A DNA stretch of 64,000 nucleotides from Candidatus Sysuiplasma jiujiangense (GCA_019721075.1 JAHEAD010000003.1:1-64000), one strand, 5' to 3'; shown: positions 33,808 to 42,374, numbered from the stretch's first letter. Made by a program: numbers and translations. Notes: a model not told the origin generated them from the sequence alone.

Positions 33808-34846
33808 ATTCCCTGCCTTTGGTTATATAATATGTCATAGGGTGCTTCATCCATTCTTTGGCACAGAGAGAATCCGGATTGAAACAGATGCCGTACGACT
33901 TCATCGTGCTGCATTCAGGCACAGAATATTCTGTGGAGGAGATGCGGCCCGTTATGTGCTCTATCTGGTATCTTGTTACATCGGCCCTGAAGTCAGGCAC
34001 TGAGCTGAAAAGATCGAATATCTGCTCGGCTGTCATGCCTATCGCATGCAGAAATGTCACGATGGCGAATCTTCCCATCTGCGGCACGTTCTGTGATGTC
34101 CGGATCTGGTTCAGTATGGCCTTCATGCAGGGGGGGTAGCGTCTTTCGTCGATTTCGCCAAGATTATTTTTCTGGAATTCCTCCTTCATCTGATTCAAGG
34201 CGATGACAACCTCCCTGATTTCTGCATCCAGTGCGCTTCTGATCTCGTCCGTGTATGCCGGAAGCCTTTCGGAGAGGCGATCCGTTACGGCCTGCTCGAT
34301 AAGCCTGACAAGACGCTGCCTGTCTACGGCAACATAACCCCTGTGCAGTTTCTGATAAAGCAGTTTCCATTCAGGCGATCTCATTTTGGAGGATAATTTC
34401 AGGAATGATGTGAAGTGTATGGTGTACACGCCATCATCCCGGGTCTCGCCGACAACGATGCCGAACTCCTTTGCAAGCCTGAAGAGCACGGAATTGTTCC
34501 GTCCGATCAGCTCACCCGCCCTCTTTCCTTCCGTAACCGCTACACGGTTTACAAGGAATCTGTCGCCTATAACAGAGCAGATCATTCTGGAAACTGCAAA
34601 TGAAAGTATTTCCTGGTTGCACTGCTCCTCGCTGGACAGGAGTGCCTCGGGAATTTTCATCTCACGCAATGAAGAGAGGACTCGTTCCTTCCCCCTGACT
34701 CTTACCATTTCATAAACAGGGCTCCTGAGTATTTTCGGGAGATCGAACTGTTCCTGTCTCTTTGAAATATAATCCCTTACATCGCTGATATAAGGAAAAA
34801 GAGCCATTGTCCTCAGATCTACCATTCCGGCCAGCATTTCAGCCAC
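33764..34846 (-). CDS. priL: DNA primase large subunit
   Basis: PriL pairs with PriS to make replication primers. The C-terminal Fe-S domain is recognisable by four cysteines: C240 (YPPCMKAI), C312 (VPECSTMKSYG), C321 (GICFNPDSL) and C328 (LCAKEWMKHP). The helical N-terminal domain precedes it. Length 360 is usual. A TATA element (TATTTATAAC on the minus strand near 34868) suggests a leaderless start at the GTG (34846) or at the ATG three codons later. priS is not in the window. Confidence 0.92.
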   Translation of the reverse strand: MAEMLAGMVDLRTMALFPYISDVRDYISKRQEQFDLPKILRSPVYEMVRVRGKERVLSSLREMKIPEALLSSEEQCNQEILSFAVSRMICSVIGDRFLVNRVAVTEGKRAGELIGRNNSVLFRLAKEFGIVVGETRDDGVYTIHFTSFLKLSSKMRSPEWKLLYQKLHRGYVAVDRQRLVRLIEQAVTDRLSERLPAYTDEIRSALDAEIREVVIALNQMKEEFQKNNLGEIDERRYPPCMKAILNQIRTSQNVPQMGRFAIVTFLHAIGMTAEQIFDLFSSVPDFRADVTRYQIEHITGRISSTEYSVPECSTMKSYGICFNPDSLCAKEWMKHPMTYYITKGREFKAVATKKGPSRQQ

Positions 34847-34911
34847 GGAAGAGAGTCCCGGCGTTATAAATAGTGCAGCCCGGATGACCGCAAGCCGGTC
34901 CGCAACCGAGT

Positions 34912-35178
34912 TCAGAGAAGAGTAATTTCCACAGATTCAACGCTCTGTATCCCGCCGATTGAAGCCAGTGCCCTTTCCACCTCATCGGTAGTGCCTTCCC
35001 TGTCTTCCGCCACAATCATTATTTCGTAAGAACTGAGACCGAACGCTATCGGCACCACCCTGCTGTCGCGGAGTTCGGCTCCGTTCGGCAGTCTCCTCGC
35101 TATTTTCTCATCAATGCCTTCAAAATTAAATTTCTCAGAGTCTGGCATGAGCCTGTAAGTCATTACAACCTTTCCCAT
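34912..35178 (-). CDS. ef1b: Elongation factor 1-beta
   Basis: aEF-1beta is the nucleotide-exchange factor of aEF-1alpha. The 88-residue ferredoxin-like fold is plain: MGKVVMTYRLMPDSEKFNFE, the basic/Pro turn VVPIAFGLSSYEIMIVAEDR, and the C-terminal GGIQSVESVEITLL. It lies nine bases after the small zinc-ribbon gene on the same strand, a pairing seen in many archaea. Confidence 0.94.
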   Translation of the reverse strand: MGKVVMTYRLMPDSEKFNFEGIDEKIARRLPNGAELRDSRVVPIAFGLSSYEIMIVAEDREGTTDEVERALASIGGIQSVESVEITLL

Positions 35179-35187
35179 CAGAACACC

Positions 35188-35358
35188 TCAGGGTCCCGAA
35201 AATCCGCAGGAGACGCAGGTATACCTGACGCCCTGATCACGGCACTGGGCACAGCGCCCTATCCTGGTCTGTCCGCAGCTTGGGCAGAGAAAAGTGACCG
35301 TGCCTGTGCCAACGAGTCTTATACCGCACGAACTGCAATTTGCATCCTCGTCTGTCAT
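35188..35358 (-). CDS. Small four-CxxC zinc-ribbon protein (HVO_2753-like)
   Basis: A 56-residue protein that reads [20 protein letters not shown] and continues with four CxxC pairs: C8/C11, C25/C28, C36/C39 and C48/C51. The arrangement matches the short archaeal proteins that bind two zinc ions and sit just upstream of the aEF-1beta gene, such as haloarchaeal HVO_2753, which is linked to motility and biofilm formation in that group. The function here is not known. The stop overlaps nothing, and aEF-1beta begins ten bases on. Confidence 0.85.
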   Translation of the reverse strand: MTDEDANCSSCGIRLVGTGTVTFLCPSCGQTRIGRCAQCRDQGVRYTCVSCGFSGP

Positions 35359-35549
35359 AAACGGAATTCTGAAAGTTTACACATATTTAAGCACATGGAG
35401 AAGCGGGGGCTGCCCGATGGGAAACGGCTGAACTGAAAAATCAGGCATATTTTTGCCATCGCATCATGCGCCGGATTATCCCGGACGGATTATCGGCGCA
35501 CAGTGGCTTTGTGCAAAAAAGTCCGTAACCTGTGAAAAAACCTCCGACC

Positions 35550-35586
35550 TGTGAAAGAAGTGATTGAAAACAGATGTTCTTTCACA
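35550..35586. repeat. Perfect 10-bp inverted repeat
   Basis: TGTGAAAGAA (35550-35559) and TTCTTTCACA (35577-35586) are perfectly complementary arms with a 17-base spacer. A related direct copy, CCTGTGAAAAAA, lies at 35529-35540. The element is upstream of the tRNA-Lys promoter. It could be a protein-binding site or a hairpin; no T-tract supports termination. Confidence 0.4.
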
Positions 35587-35638
35587 AGGCTGCGCACAGG
35601 CTAATCATTTAATAATGACTGGTCATTGGCGATGTCAA

Positions 35639-35746
35639 GGGGCCGTAGCTCAGCTAGGTAGGGACAGTATCCCCTGGAAAGAGCAACTGGCTTTTAACCA
35701 GAAGGTCCGGGGTCCGAAAGCTATGCCGGAAATCCCCGCGGCCCCG
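35639..35746 (+). tRNA. tRNA-Lys(TTT) with two non-canonical introns
   Basis: The acceptor GGGGCCG pairs with CGGCCCC. The anticodon loop CTTTTAA gives anticodon TTT. The D-arm (GCTC/GAGC) holds 29 loop bases and the T-arm (CGGGG/CCCCG) holds 21. Both excesses fold as bulge-helix-bulge introns. In the D-loop, TAGG pairs with CCTG, flanked by bulges TAG and GAA, so the intron is 35661-35678 (18 nt). In the T-loop, TCCG pairs with CGGA, flanked by bulges AAA and AAT, so the intron is 35719-35732 (14 nt). Splicing gives a standard seven-base T-loop TCCGAAT. No CCA is encoded. A TATA-like CATTTAATAATG lies upstream at 35606. Confidence 0.85.
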
Positions 35747-35985
35747 AATATATCCGCGGATGCATAAACGGTGGAAGATGATCGCTGAAAAAGAATGAAA
35801 GCGGGGCTGCCAGTCTTTATCATCCCAACATGAAAACTGCTTTCACGGCGCTTCTGAGCAGCGTAAAAATGATTCGATTGATCATCTGACCGCAACACGG
35901 CAGGCGATTACGGCAAAGCGGAAGAGGAAATTGCCGGATAGCATTAAATCACAACAGTTCATCCCAAAGGCAGAGAGATGATAAC

Positions 35986-36909
35986 TTGGCGGACAGCAAG
36001 GGAGTTATACTCCATAACGGCAAATATGTTGAGTGGAAGGACGCCAGAGTCCATGTGTCAACCCATGGGCTGCTTTACGGGAGCGGTGTTTTCGAGGGCA
36101 TCAGGGGCTATGCCGGAAACGACAGTGCCCAGGTCAATGTATTCAGGCTCAGGGAGCATGTTGAAAGACTTTACAGAAATGCTTCGATCCTAAGACTGAA
36201 ACCGCCTGTTGACAGTGAGAGTTTTGCCAGGCAGGTGGTCGAACTTCTCAGGAGGAACGAATTCCATGCTGACGTTTATATCAGGCCCATGATCTACTTC
36301 GGCGAAGGAGGAATAGGCATAAAACCGACAAATCACTCAACCGATTATTTCGTATTCGCCACCAAGTTCGGAAATTATTTCGGCGAACCGAAGGCACTCA
36401 ATGTGGCAGTCAGTTCCTGGGTCCGTTCGAGCAACAGCGCATCCCCTCCCAGCGCGAAGATAAGCGGCGCCTACGTCAACAGCATGCTCGCTTCGGTTGA
36501 CGCAAAGGAGTCGGGTTTTGACGAGGCCATAATGCTGACCCAGAACGGTTATGTATCGGAGGGATCGGGAGAAAACATATTCATTGTGAAGAAAGGGCAG
36601 CTTGTCACACCCCCTGTCTCTGCCGACATACTTGAGGGCATTACCAGGGAATCTGTAATGGCACTGGCATCGGATGCAGGCATACCGGTAATTGAAAGGG
36701 ACATAACCAGGACCGAACTCTATACATGCGAGGAGATGTTCCTGTGCGGAACCGCTGCCCAGATAACCCCCGTGGGAAGTGTCGACAGACGGACCATATC
36801 CGGCGGCGTCATAGGGAGGATAACCTCAGGACTCATGAAGTCCTTCGAAAATGCGGTGAGGGGAAGAGACAGAAAGCACATGGACTGGCTGACACCCGTT
36901 TATGAGTGA
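35986..36909 (+). CDS. ilvE: Branched-chain amino-acid aminotransferase
   Basis: A fold-type IV PLP aminotransferase that carries out the last step of Val, Leu and Ile synthesis. VHVSTHGLLYGSGVFEGIRG at the start and PSAKISGAYVNSMLASVDAK with the PLP lysine are diagnostic. GFDEAIMLTQNGYVSEGSGE and LCGTAAQITPVG complete the site. Length 307 is standard. The start is a TTG, with AT-rich promoter DNA (AGCATTAAATCAC) about 40 bases before it. It stands alone downstream of the tRNA-Lys. Confidence 0.94.
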   Translation: MADSKGVILHNGKYVEWKDARVHVSTHGLLYGSGVFEGIRGYAGNDSAQVNVFRLREHVERLYRNASILRLKPPVDSESFARQVVELLRRNEFHADVYIRPMIYFGEGGIGIKPTNHSTDYFVFATKFGNYFGEPKALNVAVSSWVRSSNSASPPSAKISGAYVNSMLASVDAKESGFDEAIMLTQNGYVSEGSGENIFIVKKGQLVTPPVSADILEGITRESVMALASDAGIPVIERDITRTELYTCEEMFLCGTAAQITPVGSVDRRTISGGVIGRITSGLMKSFENAVRGRDRKHMDWLTPVYE

Positions 36910-37094
36910 CTCTGCCCGGCTTGCATGAATGTACTGTCGGACGTTCGGCAGCCATGGACGGACTTTCCCGAACATGGTACAGGGATATGCGTATGTGAAA
37001 ACGGGCTTCCCGTGCATAATGATAAATAGCACTCAGGCGATAATACTGTCAGCCGATACAAGGGCGTTCGTCAGACAGAGAACAACGAACGGAG

Positions 37095-37418
37095 GTGTTT
37101 GAGACGGTTGAGTCCGAAAGGGTTACGATCAGGCTTGATAATGAAAGTCTAAATGCGCTTGAAACGCTGGTTTCCAGCGGGAAATATTCCAATATTTCCG
37201 AGGTGATGAGAGCAGCCATTGATCAGTTCATAGATAGAAATTTTTCGCCAAGGCACATTGAGAAGATAACAGTGGAACTGCCCAAGGGAAATGCAGTGGA
37301 GCTGCAGCGTCTCGTAAGAAAGGGCGATTCCGTATCCGTAGACGATGCGATAAGAAATGCCGTGCGCGAGTATCTCAGACGGAGACTGTCTCCTAAAGTT
37401 CTGGAGAAGAAAAGATAG
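37095..37418 (+). CDS. Tandem ribbon-helix-helix regulator beside ftsZ (CdrS-like)
   Basis: The 107-residue protein contains two ribbon-helix-helix units: SERVTIRLDNESLNALETLV ... ISEVMRAAIDQFI, and HIEKITVELPKGNAVELQRL ... VDDAIRNAVREYL. A single chain would therefore form a complete RHH dimer. Haloarchaeal CdrS, a short RHH protein that controls cell division, is encoded with ftsZ2, and this gene ends 13 bases before an ftsZ paralogue. The start is a GTG directly after a GGAGG ribosome site. A TATA-like GATAAATAG at 37021 precedes it. Confidence 0.78.
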   Translation: MFETVESERVTIRLDNESLNALETLVSSGKYSNISEVMRAAIDQFIDRNFSPRHIEKITVELPKGNAVELQRLVRKGDSVSVDDAIRNAVREYLRRRLSPKVLEKKR

Positions 37419-37431
37419 CCAGCCGGATGAA

Positions 37432-38394
37432 ATGAAGAATCCATTTTGGGAAGATGCCGGGTATCCGGCAAAAGACGGGCTCAGCATAATGGCCGTCGGT
37501 TGCGGCGGAGCCGGAAACAACACGATAGACAGCCTCTCGAGGGGAGGGGGTGTCATTGCAAGGACCCTGGCTATCAACACCGATGCGGCCCACCTTCTCA
37601 GAATTTCAGCAAACAGGAAACTCCTGATAGGGAGGGAGGCGACAAAGGGCAGGGGAACCGGGGGAGACGTGGAGCTAGGCAGGCGCCTGTCGGAGCAGGC
37701 GAGAGAGAGCATAGCCGCTGAACTCAGAGGGTCGGACGTGGTGTTCATTATTGCAGGCATGGGAGGCGGCACAGGCACGGGATGTTCGTCGGTGGTTGCA
37801 TCTGCCGCAAGAGACATGGGAGCTCTTCCAATTTCAATTGTCTCCATGCCGTTCAGTTTTGAAAGGGCGAGGCTTGCACGCGCGAAGGACTATGTCCGGG
37901 AGCTCATATACAGCTCGGAAAGCACCGTCCTGCTGGAAAACGACAGAATTGCCTCGGTCTTCCCTGAGCAGAACATATACAATGCATTTGCCGTGATGGA
38001 TACGCTTGTCTCGGGCCTGATTGACAATATCACCGGCACACTCCTCAGGCCATCGGTGATGAATATCAATTATTCCGATCTCCGTTCTGTCATGCGTTGC
38101 GGAAAGACGGCAACGATGATTTTCGGGGAAAACAGCGACGCATCGTCACTCGTCAGTGATTCGTTAAGGAGACCGCTGTTCCAGAATTCAATAAGCGATG
38201 CCAGGGGTGCCCTGATCCATCTTTCGGGCGGGAGGCGTATGACGCTGGAGAAAGTTCACAAAGTGCTGGAACAGGCACATAACGCATTCTCCGGATGCCG
38301 CAACATAATTCTTGGCGCAAGAGAGGACGGAAGGGATGATGACGTAATGAGCCTGACAGCAATCATCACGGGCATAACAGCGGACGGTTTTTAG
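37432..38394 (+). CDS. FtsZ paralogue (FtsZ2-like) with altered T7 loop
   Basis: A tubulin/FtsZ GTPase. AVGCGGAGNNTIDSL (residues 21-35) and the signature GMGGGTGTGCSS (109-120) bind GTP. In the T7 synergy loop, which hydrolyses GTP in the neighbouring subunit, the pattern NxDxxD reads NINYSD, with Asn at the first acidic position. It may therefore polymerise with slow turnover or act as a modulator of the canonical FtsZ at 39316. The ATG at 37432 is chosen because it follows the regulator gene directly. Length 320. Confidence 0.88.
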   Translation: MKNPFWEDAGYPAKDGLSIMAVGCGGAGNNTIDSLSRGGGVIARTLAINTDAAHLLRISANRKLLIGREATKGRGTGGDVELGRRLSEQARESIAAELRGSDVVFIIAGMGGGTGTGCSSVVASAARDMGALPISIVSMPFSFERARLARAKDYVRELIYSSESTVLLENDRIASVFPEQNIYNAFAVMDTLVSGLIDNITGTLLRPSVMNINYSDLRSVMRCGKTATMIFGENSDASSLVSDSLRRPLFQNSISDARGALIHLSGGRRMTLEKVHKVLEQAHNAFSGCRNIILGAREDGRDDDVMSLTAIITGITADGF

Positions 38395-38397
38395 CCT

Positions 38398-39099
38398 TCA
38401 TTTTTCGCTCAGCGCCCGCAGTGTCTTGGAAAGGACGCCCATCATTATGAAGAATTCCCACTTGGACATGTTTGCCCGCCCGATCAGCCTTCTGAACATC
38501 AGCCTTGCCTTTTCCCTCTTATGGGGAGGGTAGTCAACAGCATCCAGCAGAAGGGCGAAATACTCATTGACCTTCTTCCTGTCCAGCTCGACCGATCTCT
38601 TTATTGCATACGGCTCATATCCGCTCAAAAAAAGCTCATACAGTATAACGGAAACTGCATGGGAAAGGTTCATTACAGGATATTTTTCGGAAGTCGGTAT
38701 GCTTATGAGCATATCACATGAACCGAGTTCAGGGTTTGAGAGACCAAGCCCTTCCGGACCGAAAAGTATTGCAAAAGTCCTGCGTTTGTTCGCAGCATAT
38801 TGCGCAAACCCGTGCGGCGTCTCGAAATTTCGAAGAAAACGTCTCTCCCCCGTATTTCTGATGCCGGTGGTCCCCACTACTGTGTCACAGCCCTTCAGGG
38901 CGTCATCGAGCTGCGTGACGATGACAGCGCTGTCGAGGATGAAATTGCCATGCTTTGCCCTTTTCCTTCCCTCGTCCCCGATTTTCACGGGGGAAACGAG
39001 GTAGAGTTCGGACATGTCGAAATTCGCCATCGCGCGTGCGACTGCACCGATGTTACCCTCATTTTCGGGCCTTACCAGAACGATCCTGAATCTGGGCAT
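38398..39099 (-). CDS. trmJ: SpoU-family tRNA 2'-O-methyltransferase (TrmJ)
   Basis: A SPOUT methyltransferase. It begins MPRFRIVLVRPENEGNIGAV with the catalytic N-terminal Arg/Asn/Glu region. FAILFGPEGLGLSNPEL and ISIPTSEKYPVMNLSHAVSV are the SAM-binding knot motifs. The arrangement fits TrmJ, which methylates position 32 of tRNA. The ATG at 39099 is chosen; the open frame upstream to 39258 is not conserved. It lies between the two ftsZ genes on the opposite strand. Confidence 0.85.
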   Translation of the reverse strand: MPRFRIVLVRPENEGNIGAVARAMANFDMSELYLVSPVKIGDEGRKRAKHGNFILDSAVIVTQLDDALKGCDTVVGTTGIRNTGERRFLRNFETPHGFAQYAANKRRTFAILFGPEGLGLSNPELGSCDMLISIPTSEKYPVMNLSHAVSVILYELFLSGYEPYAIKRSVELDRKKVNEYFALLLDAVDYPPHKREKARLMFRRLIGRANMSKWEFFIMMGVLSKTLRALSEK

Positions 39100-39315
39100 T
39101 GCAGGGGGATTGCTGACCCATATGTTAAAACGTATTGCGGGGAACGGACACATCCAGTGTTTCTGAAAGATTCCGAGCGGCAGCACGCGGATGGCAACAG
39201 GAAAGGCGGTCCGGTGAGTAGAGCATGCCGATAGAAACATTAAAATGAGGAAATTCATTAAGGTGTAACAGCACTGATTCGCTCGGTGCGACTGATGGGA
39301 TGCGAGGTTGAACTT

Positions 39316-40425
39316 ATGAAATCTTTAGTGAATGATGCCATATCGAGAGTTCCTGCGGATGAAATGGAGTCAGTGCAGTCTTACACTGAGGAAAGCTACA
39401 GTGCTGAAGATGACGAATTAATCAAAATACTGTCTGGTCTCAGGACAAACATCAAGATCATAGGCTGCGGCGGTGGCGGCACAAACACCATCGACAGGCT
39501 TGTCGAAACTGGAATTACGGGTGCGGAAATGTATGCTGCAAACACCGACGCCCAGCACCTCCTTATCATCAGATCGCCTCATAAGATACTTCTGGGAAGA
39601 AGGAGCACGAGAGGGCTAGGTGCCGGAGCTCTCCCGCAGGTGGGAGAGGAGGCCGCACGGGAAGCCGAAGACGACATAAGAAAGTCGATTCAGGGCGCGG
39701 ATATTGTTTTTATAACTGCAGGACTCGGCGGGGGGACCGGAACAGGGGCCGCTCCTTTCATAGCACAGCTGGCGAAGGAAATGGGCGCGCTGACGATAGC
39801 CATATGCACCTCCCCGTTCAAGGCCGAGGGTGCCATAAGGGCTGAAAATGCCGAGTGGGGACTTGAAAGGCTCAGGAACGTCGCGGATACCGTAATTGTC
39901 ATTCCGAACGACAAGCTGCTTGAACTCGTACCCAGGCTCTCGCTTAATGCAGCTTTCAAGGTTGCCGATGAGGTACTGGTGAGAAGCATAAAGGGCATCA
40001 CGGAGGTTATCACAAAACCCGGCCTGGTCAATCTGGATTTCAATGATCTAAAGACAATCATGAAGGGCGGCGGCGTCGCGATGATTGGACTTGGAGAGGG
40101 AGAAGGCGAAGAAAGGGCAAATGATGCGGTAAACGAGGCCATCAATTCACCCCTGATAGACGTGGATATATCTGGTGCGAACGGTGCACTTGTCAACGTC
40201 GTCGGCGGAAACGACATGACAGTGAGCGAGGCTGAAAAGGTTGCTGAGATGATACAGACAAAGATCAGTCCTTCCGCGAGGATAATCTGGGGAGCGGCAA
40301 TTGACCCTACACTTGAAAAGAAGATGAGAGTCATGGTAGTCCTGACGGGTGTCAAGTCGAAGCACATTCTGGGACCTGCCGACAGTGTCCAGACCAAGAG
40401 CATCGACATGGACTTCATAAAATGA
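39316..40425 (+). CDS. ftsZ: Cell division protein FtsZ
   Basis: Canonical archaeal FtsZ, the GTPase that builds the division ring. IKIIGCGGGGTNTIDRL, ITAGLGGGTGTGAAPF and the T7 loop NLDFNDL are all intact. The acidic N-terminal tail (residues 1-45) is typical. ATG 39316 has GAGG nine bases upstream, making it a better start than 39286. Length 369. With the paralogue at 37432, the locus encodes two FtsZ proteins, as many euryarchaea do. Confidence 0.95.
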   Translation: MKSLVNDAISRVPADEMESVQSYTEESYSAEDDELIKILSGLRTNIKIIGCGGGGTNTIDRLVETGITGAEMYAANTDAQHLLIIRSPHKILLGRRSTRGLGAGALPQVGEEAAREAEDDIRKSIQGADIVFITAGLGGGTGTGAAPFIAQLAKEMGALTIAICTSPFKAEGAIRAENAEWGLERLRNVADTVIVIPNDKLLELVPRLSLNAAFKVADEVLVRSIKGITEVITKPGLVNLDFNDLKTIMKGGGVAMIGLGEGEGEERANDAVNEAINSPLIDVDISGANGALVNVVGGNDMTVSEAEKVAEMIQTKISPSARIIWGAAIDPTLEKKMRVMVVLTGVKSKHILGPADSVQTKSIDMDFIK

Positions 40426-40499
40426 GCTGAAAGAGGCACAACAGCCGGAAGCAGAATCAAAACAAAAATCAGATATAGTCTCCGGATGTAAACGCCGGC

Positions 40500-41036
40500 A
40501 TGACAACCGACAGAAAATTCTGTGCCTTTGCAAGAGATTCCAGAGGAGGGCTCGGTCTGAGCGCCGTACCGGAGAGCGGATTCTGCATTTCAGCCTTCCT
40601 GATAATACGTCCGAATGCCGGCGGGCACGGCGTCCTTATGGGCCACATCAATCCGGAAGGGCCGTGGGATCATATCGGTGCTCTGGATCCTGACAGGATC
40701 GAGGCGCACAGACACGGCTGGATGCTTCCATCGAGCCATCTCATTTACGGCGAATCGCCTGACGAATGCGCCAGGAGAATTGCGCGGGAACAGCTCGCCA
40801 TGGATGACATGAGATTCGAGGGACCCGCCATATACTCCGAGGTTTATGAGCCGCGGAGACATCCCGGCAGGAAGAACCACTGGGATCTTGAGTTCATGTA
40901 CACCGGACAGACAGATCGGGAAAGACTCCATCCTCCGCGCGGCATATGGGCTGACCTGAAATTTGTTGATCCTTCGGCCGTTCAGACCGGCGATATTGCA
41001 CGCTCACATGAGGATATACTCGCACGTTTAAAGTGA
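40500..41036 (+). CDS. Nudix-like protein with degenerate Nudix box
   Basis: A 178-residue protein with a hydrophobic core (GFCISAFLIIRPNAGGHGV) and a helix GESPDECARRIAREQL in the place of the Nudix box. Compared with the consensus, RE is RI and EE is EQ, so two of the metal-binding glutamates are replaced. It may have changed metal requirement, or bind rather than hydrolyse nucleotides. The family assignment rests on this helix and the overall pattern. It lies after ftsZ and upstream of the repeat-bearing cassette. Confidence 0.55.
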   Translation: MTTDRKFCAFARDSRGGLGLSAVPESGFCISAFLIIRPNAGGHGVLMGHINPEGPWDHIGALDPDRIEAHRHGWMLPSSHLIYGESPDECARRIAREQLAMDDMRFEGPAIYSEVYEPRRHPGRKNHWDLEFMYTGQTDRERLHPPRGIWADLKFVDPSAVQTGDIARSHEDILARLK

Positions 41037-41133
41037 TGAAGAGCCTGCTGTGATGTCTGGTTCGTGGCCTGTGGTAGAAGCCGGGAACGGAACGGCATCT
41101 GCCCTGAGCCCTTAACCCGGCAAAGATTAAGTT

Positions 41134-41190
41134 GGGGCTTTGCTCCCAAAATACCGAAAATAGCTGAATTTAGGAACAGATGGGTTTCAG
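41134..41190 (+). repeat. Dispersed repeat R1 upstream of cassette gene 1
   Basis: It begins GGGGCTTTGCTCCCAAAATA and ends near ACAGATGGGTTTCAG. It is similar to R2 (41952-42016) and to the complement of R4 (44885-44957), and like R4 it is upstream of, and codirectional with, one of two paralogous genes. Confidence 0.5.
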
Positions 41191-41308
41191 AGGGGAATTC
41201 CTTTCCAGCAAAAAGTATAAGGCTGCACTCGCAGTATTAGAATGTCCGGCATGGCAATTATGTCCTGAATTCGAGTTTTGTGGAGCAGTATGGTTCGGAG
41301 GCACAGTT

Positions 41309-41920
41309 TTGATTAGGGGCAACAGGAAAGCTTTGAAAGGCATTACGGTAGTTGTGGTCGTTCTCATTATGGTGGCCGGCATTTATGTAATCGGTTTCAC
41401 CGGCAGGAAGGGCACTGTCCATGTTATATATGCAAAGGGGCAGAAGCTGTACGGACTGAGCAACCTGCTTTCCGAATATGATATAATAGTAAACGTGACA
41501 GGCGGCAGCACGGTTGAAGGGACATGGTCATCACCATGGCACATAATGCCATCGATGGATCTGAATGCGTGGTTCACCGGCAATTCGACAAGTAACATTA
41601 AAGCCTATCCTATTATCAACAGGACCGGCCCTCGACTTGCCGCTCTTTCATTCAGGGAGGCGCCGCCACCGTCTGCCTTCCCGACCAATGGTTCTTTTGT
41701 AATCCGTATCACCTTCCTGAAGGATGGCCGGTTCACTATGTCGGGACATTATACATACATATTCAACCAGACCGTATTCTACAATGCAAGTCTCGCACTT
41801 CCGCCGATCGCATTGAAATACGGACTGCTGCTTGACTTCGTCTTCATTTATCCGACAAACAGCACGCTATCAACACCATACCTGCTCATCGCCAGGAATT
41901 TCATCATTATTTCAGGATAA
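41309..41920 (+). CDS. Membrane-anchored extracellular protein, cassette copy 1
   Basis: A single N-terminal hydrophobic segment (GITVVVVVLIMVAGIYVIGF) is followed by about 170 residues facing outside. It contains several potential N-glycosylation sites (NST, NGS, NQT, NAS). It is a paralogue of the gene at 44117-44743: both contain KLYGL, a (Y)(D/N)(I/L)(I/V)VN stretch, STVEGxWSxxWHIMP, PTNGSFxI, and a C-terminal LKYGLLxxFVF. The start is set at the TTG at 41309, just before the membrane segment; the upstream frame to 41180 overlaps repeat R1. Function unknown. It sits between the Nudix-like gene and secE. Confidence 0.7.
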   Translation: MIRGNRKALKGITVVVVVLIMVAGIYVIGFTGRKGTVHVIYAKGQKLYGLSNLLSEYDIIVNVTGGSTVEGTWSSPWHIMPSMDLNAWFTGNSTSNIKAYPIINRTGPRLAALSFREAPPPSAFPTNGSFVIRITFLKDGRFTMSGHYTYIFNQTVFYNASLALPPIALKYGLLLDFVFIYPTNSTLSTPYLLIARNFIIISG

Positions 41921-41951
41921 CCGCATGCAATGATGCCATTCTGGTCTGTTT

Positions 41952-42016
41952 GGCTTTGCCCCTGAAATACCAAACGCAGAGGGATTCAGGAGCAGAATGG
42001 GTTTTGGGGGCAAAGC
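41952..42016. repeat. Dispersed repeat R2 with terminal inverted repeats
   Basis: A 65-bp element bounded by GGCTTTGCCCC and its near-perfect inverse GGGGCAAAGCC. The interior (TGAAATACCAAACGCAGAGG, then ATTCAGGAGCAGAATGGG) is shared with R1 and the complement of R4. It lies between cassette gene 1 and secE. The terminal inversion makes it resemble a miniature mobile element. Confidence 0.55.
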
Positions 42017-42093
42017 CTTAGTTGGGAAAAGAATATTAAGCAGAATGCTTGATGCATTGAGCAGAAAGCGTAAGCGCTACAGGCAACGGAAAG

Positions 42094-42360
42094 GTGAATA
42101 ATTTGGATAACACCAACTCCTCGTTTGACTTTACCGAGACGACATACGAAGTCCAGCGCAAACTGGAGGAGCGTTTCAGAAATGTCGGAAAGGGGAAGTA
42201 TGGCAGAATATTCAAGATGGCCAAGAAGCCGACAATGGATGAATATGTCAGGGTGGTCAAACTGGTCGCGCTTGGATTGATCCTGATTGGCGCCCTCGGG
42301 TTTCTGCTCTACTGGCTCTGGACCTACTTCCCGCATTACGTTCCGGGCCTGTTCGGCTGA
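42094..42360 (+). CDS. secE: Protein translocase SecE/Sec61-gamma
   Basis: An 88-residue protein with an amphipathic helix (MAKKPTMDEYVRVVKLVALG), followed by one transmembrane segment (LGLILIGALGFLLYWLW), the SecE layout. It has an N-terminal extension of about 35 residues. The start is a GTG at 42094, with a TTG three codons on. It is the first gene of the conserved secE-spt5-L11 cluster. Confidence 0.9.
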   Translation: MNNLDNTNSSFDFTETTYEVQRKLEERFRNVGKGKYGRIFKMAKKPTMDEYVRVVKLVALGLILIGALGFLLYWLWTYFPHYVPGLFG

Positions 42361-42374
42361 AAGGGGTAATTGTT

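Noticed and set aside
37095-37418. The tandem RHH gene as an antitoxin
   Set aside because: No toxin gene is adjacent; the next gene is ftsZ, and the double RHH architecture and position fit a division regulator better.
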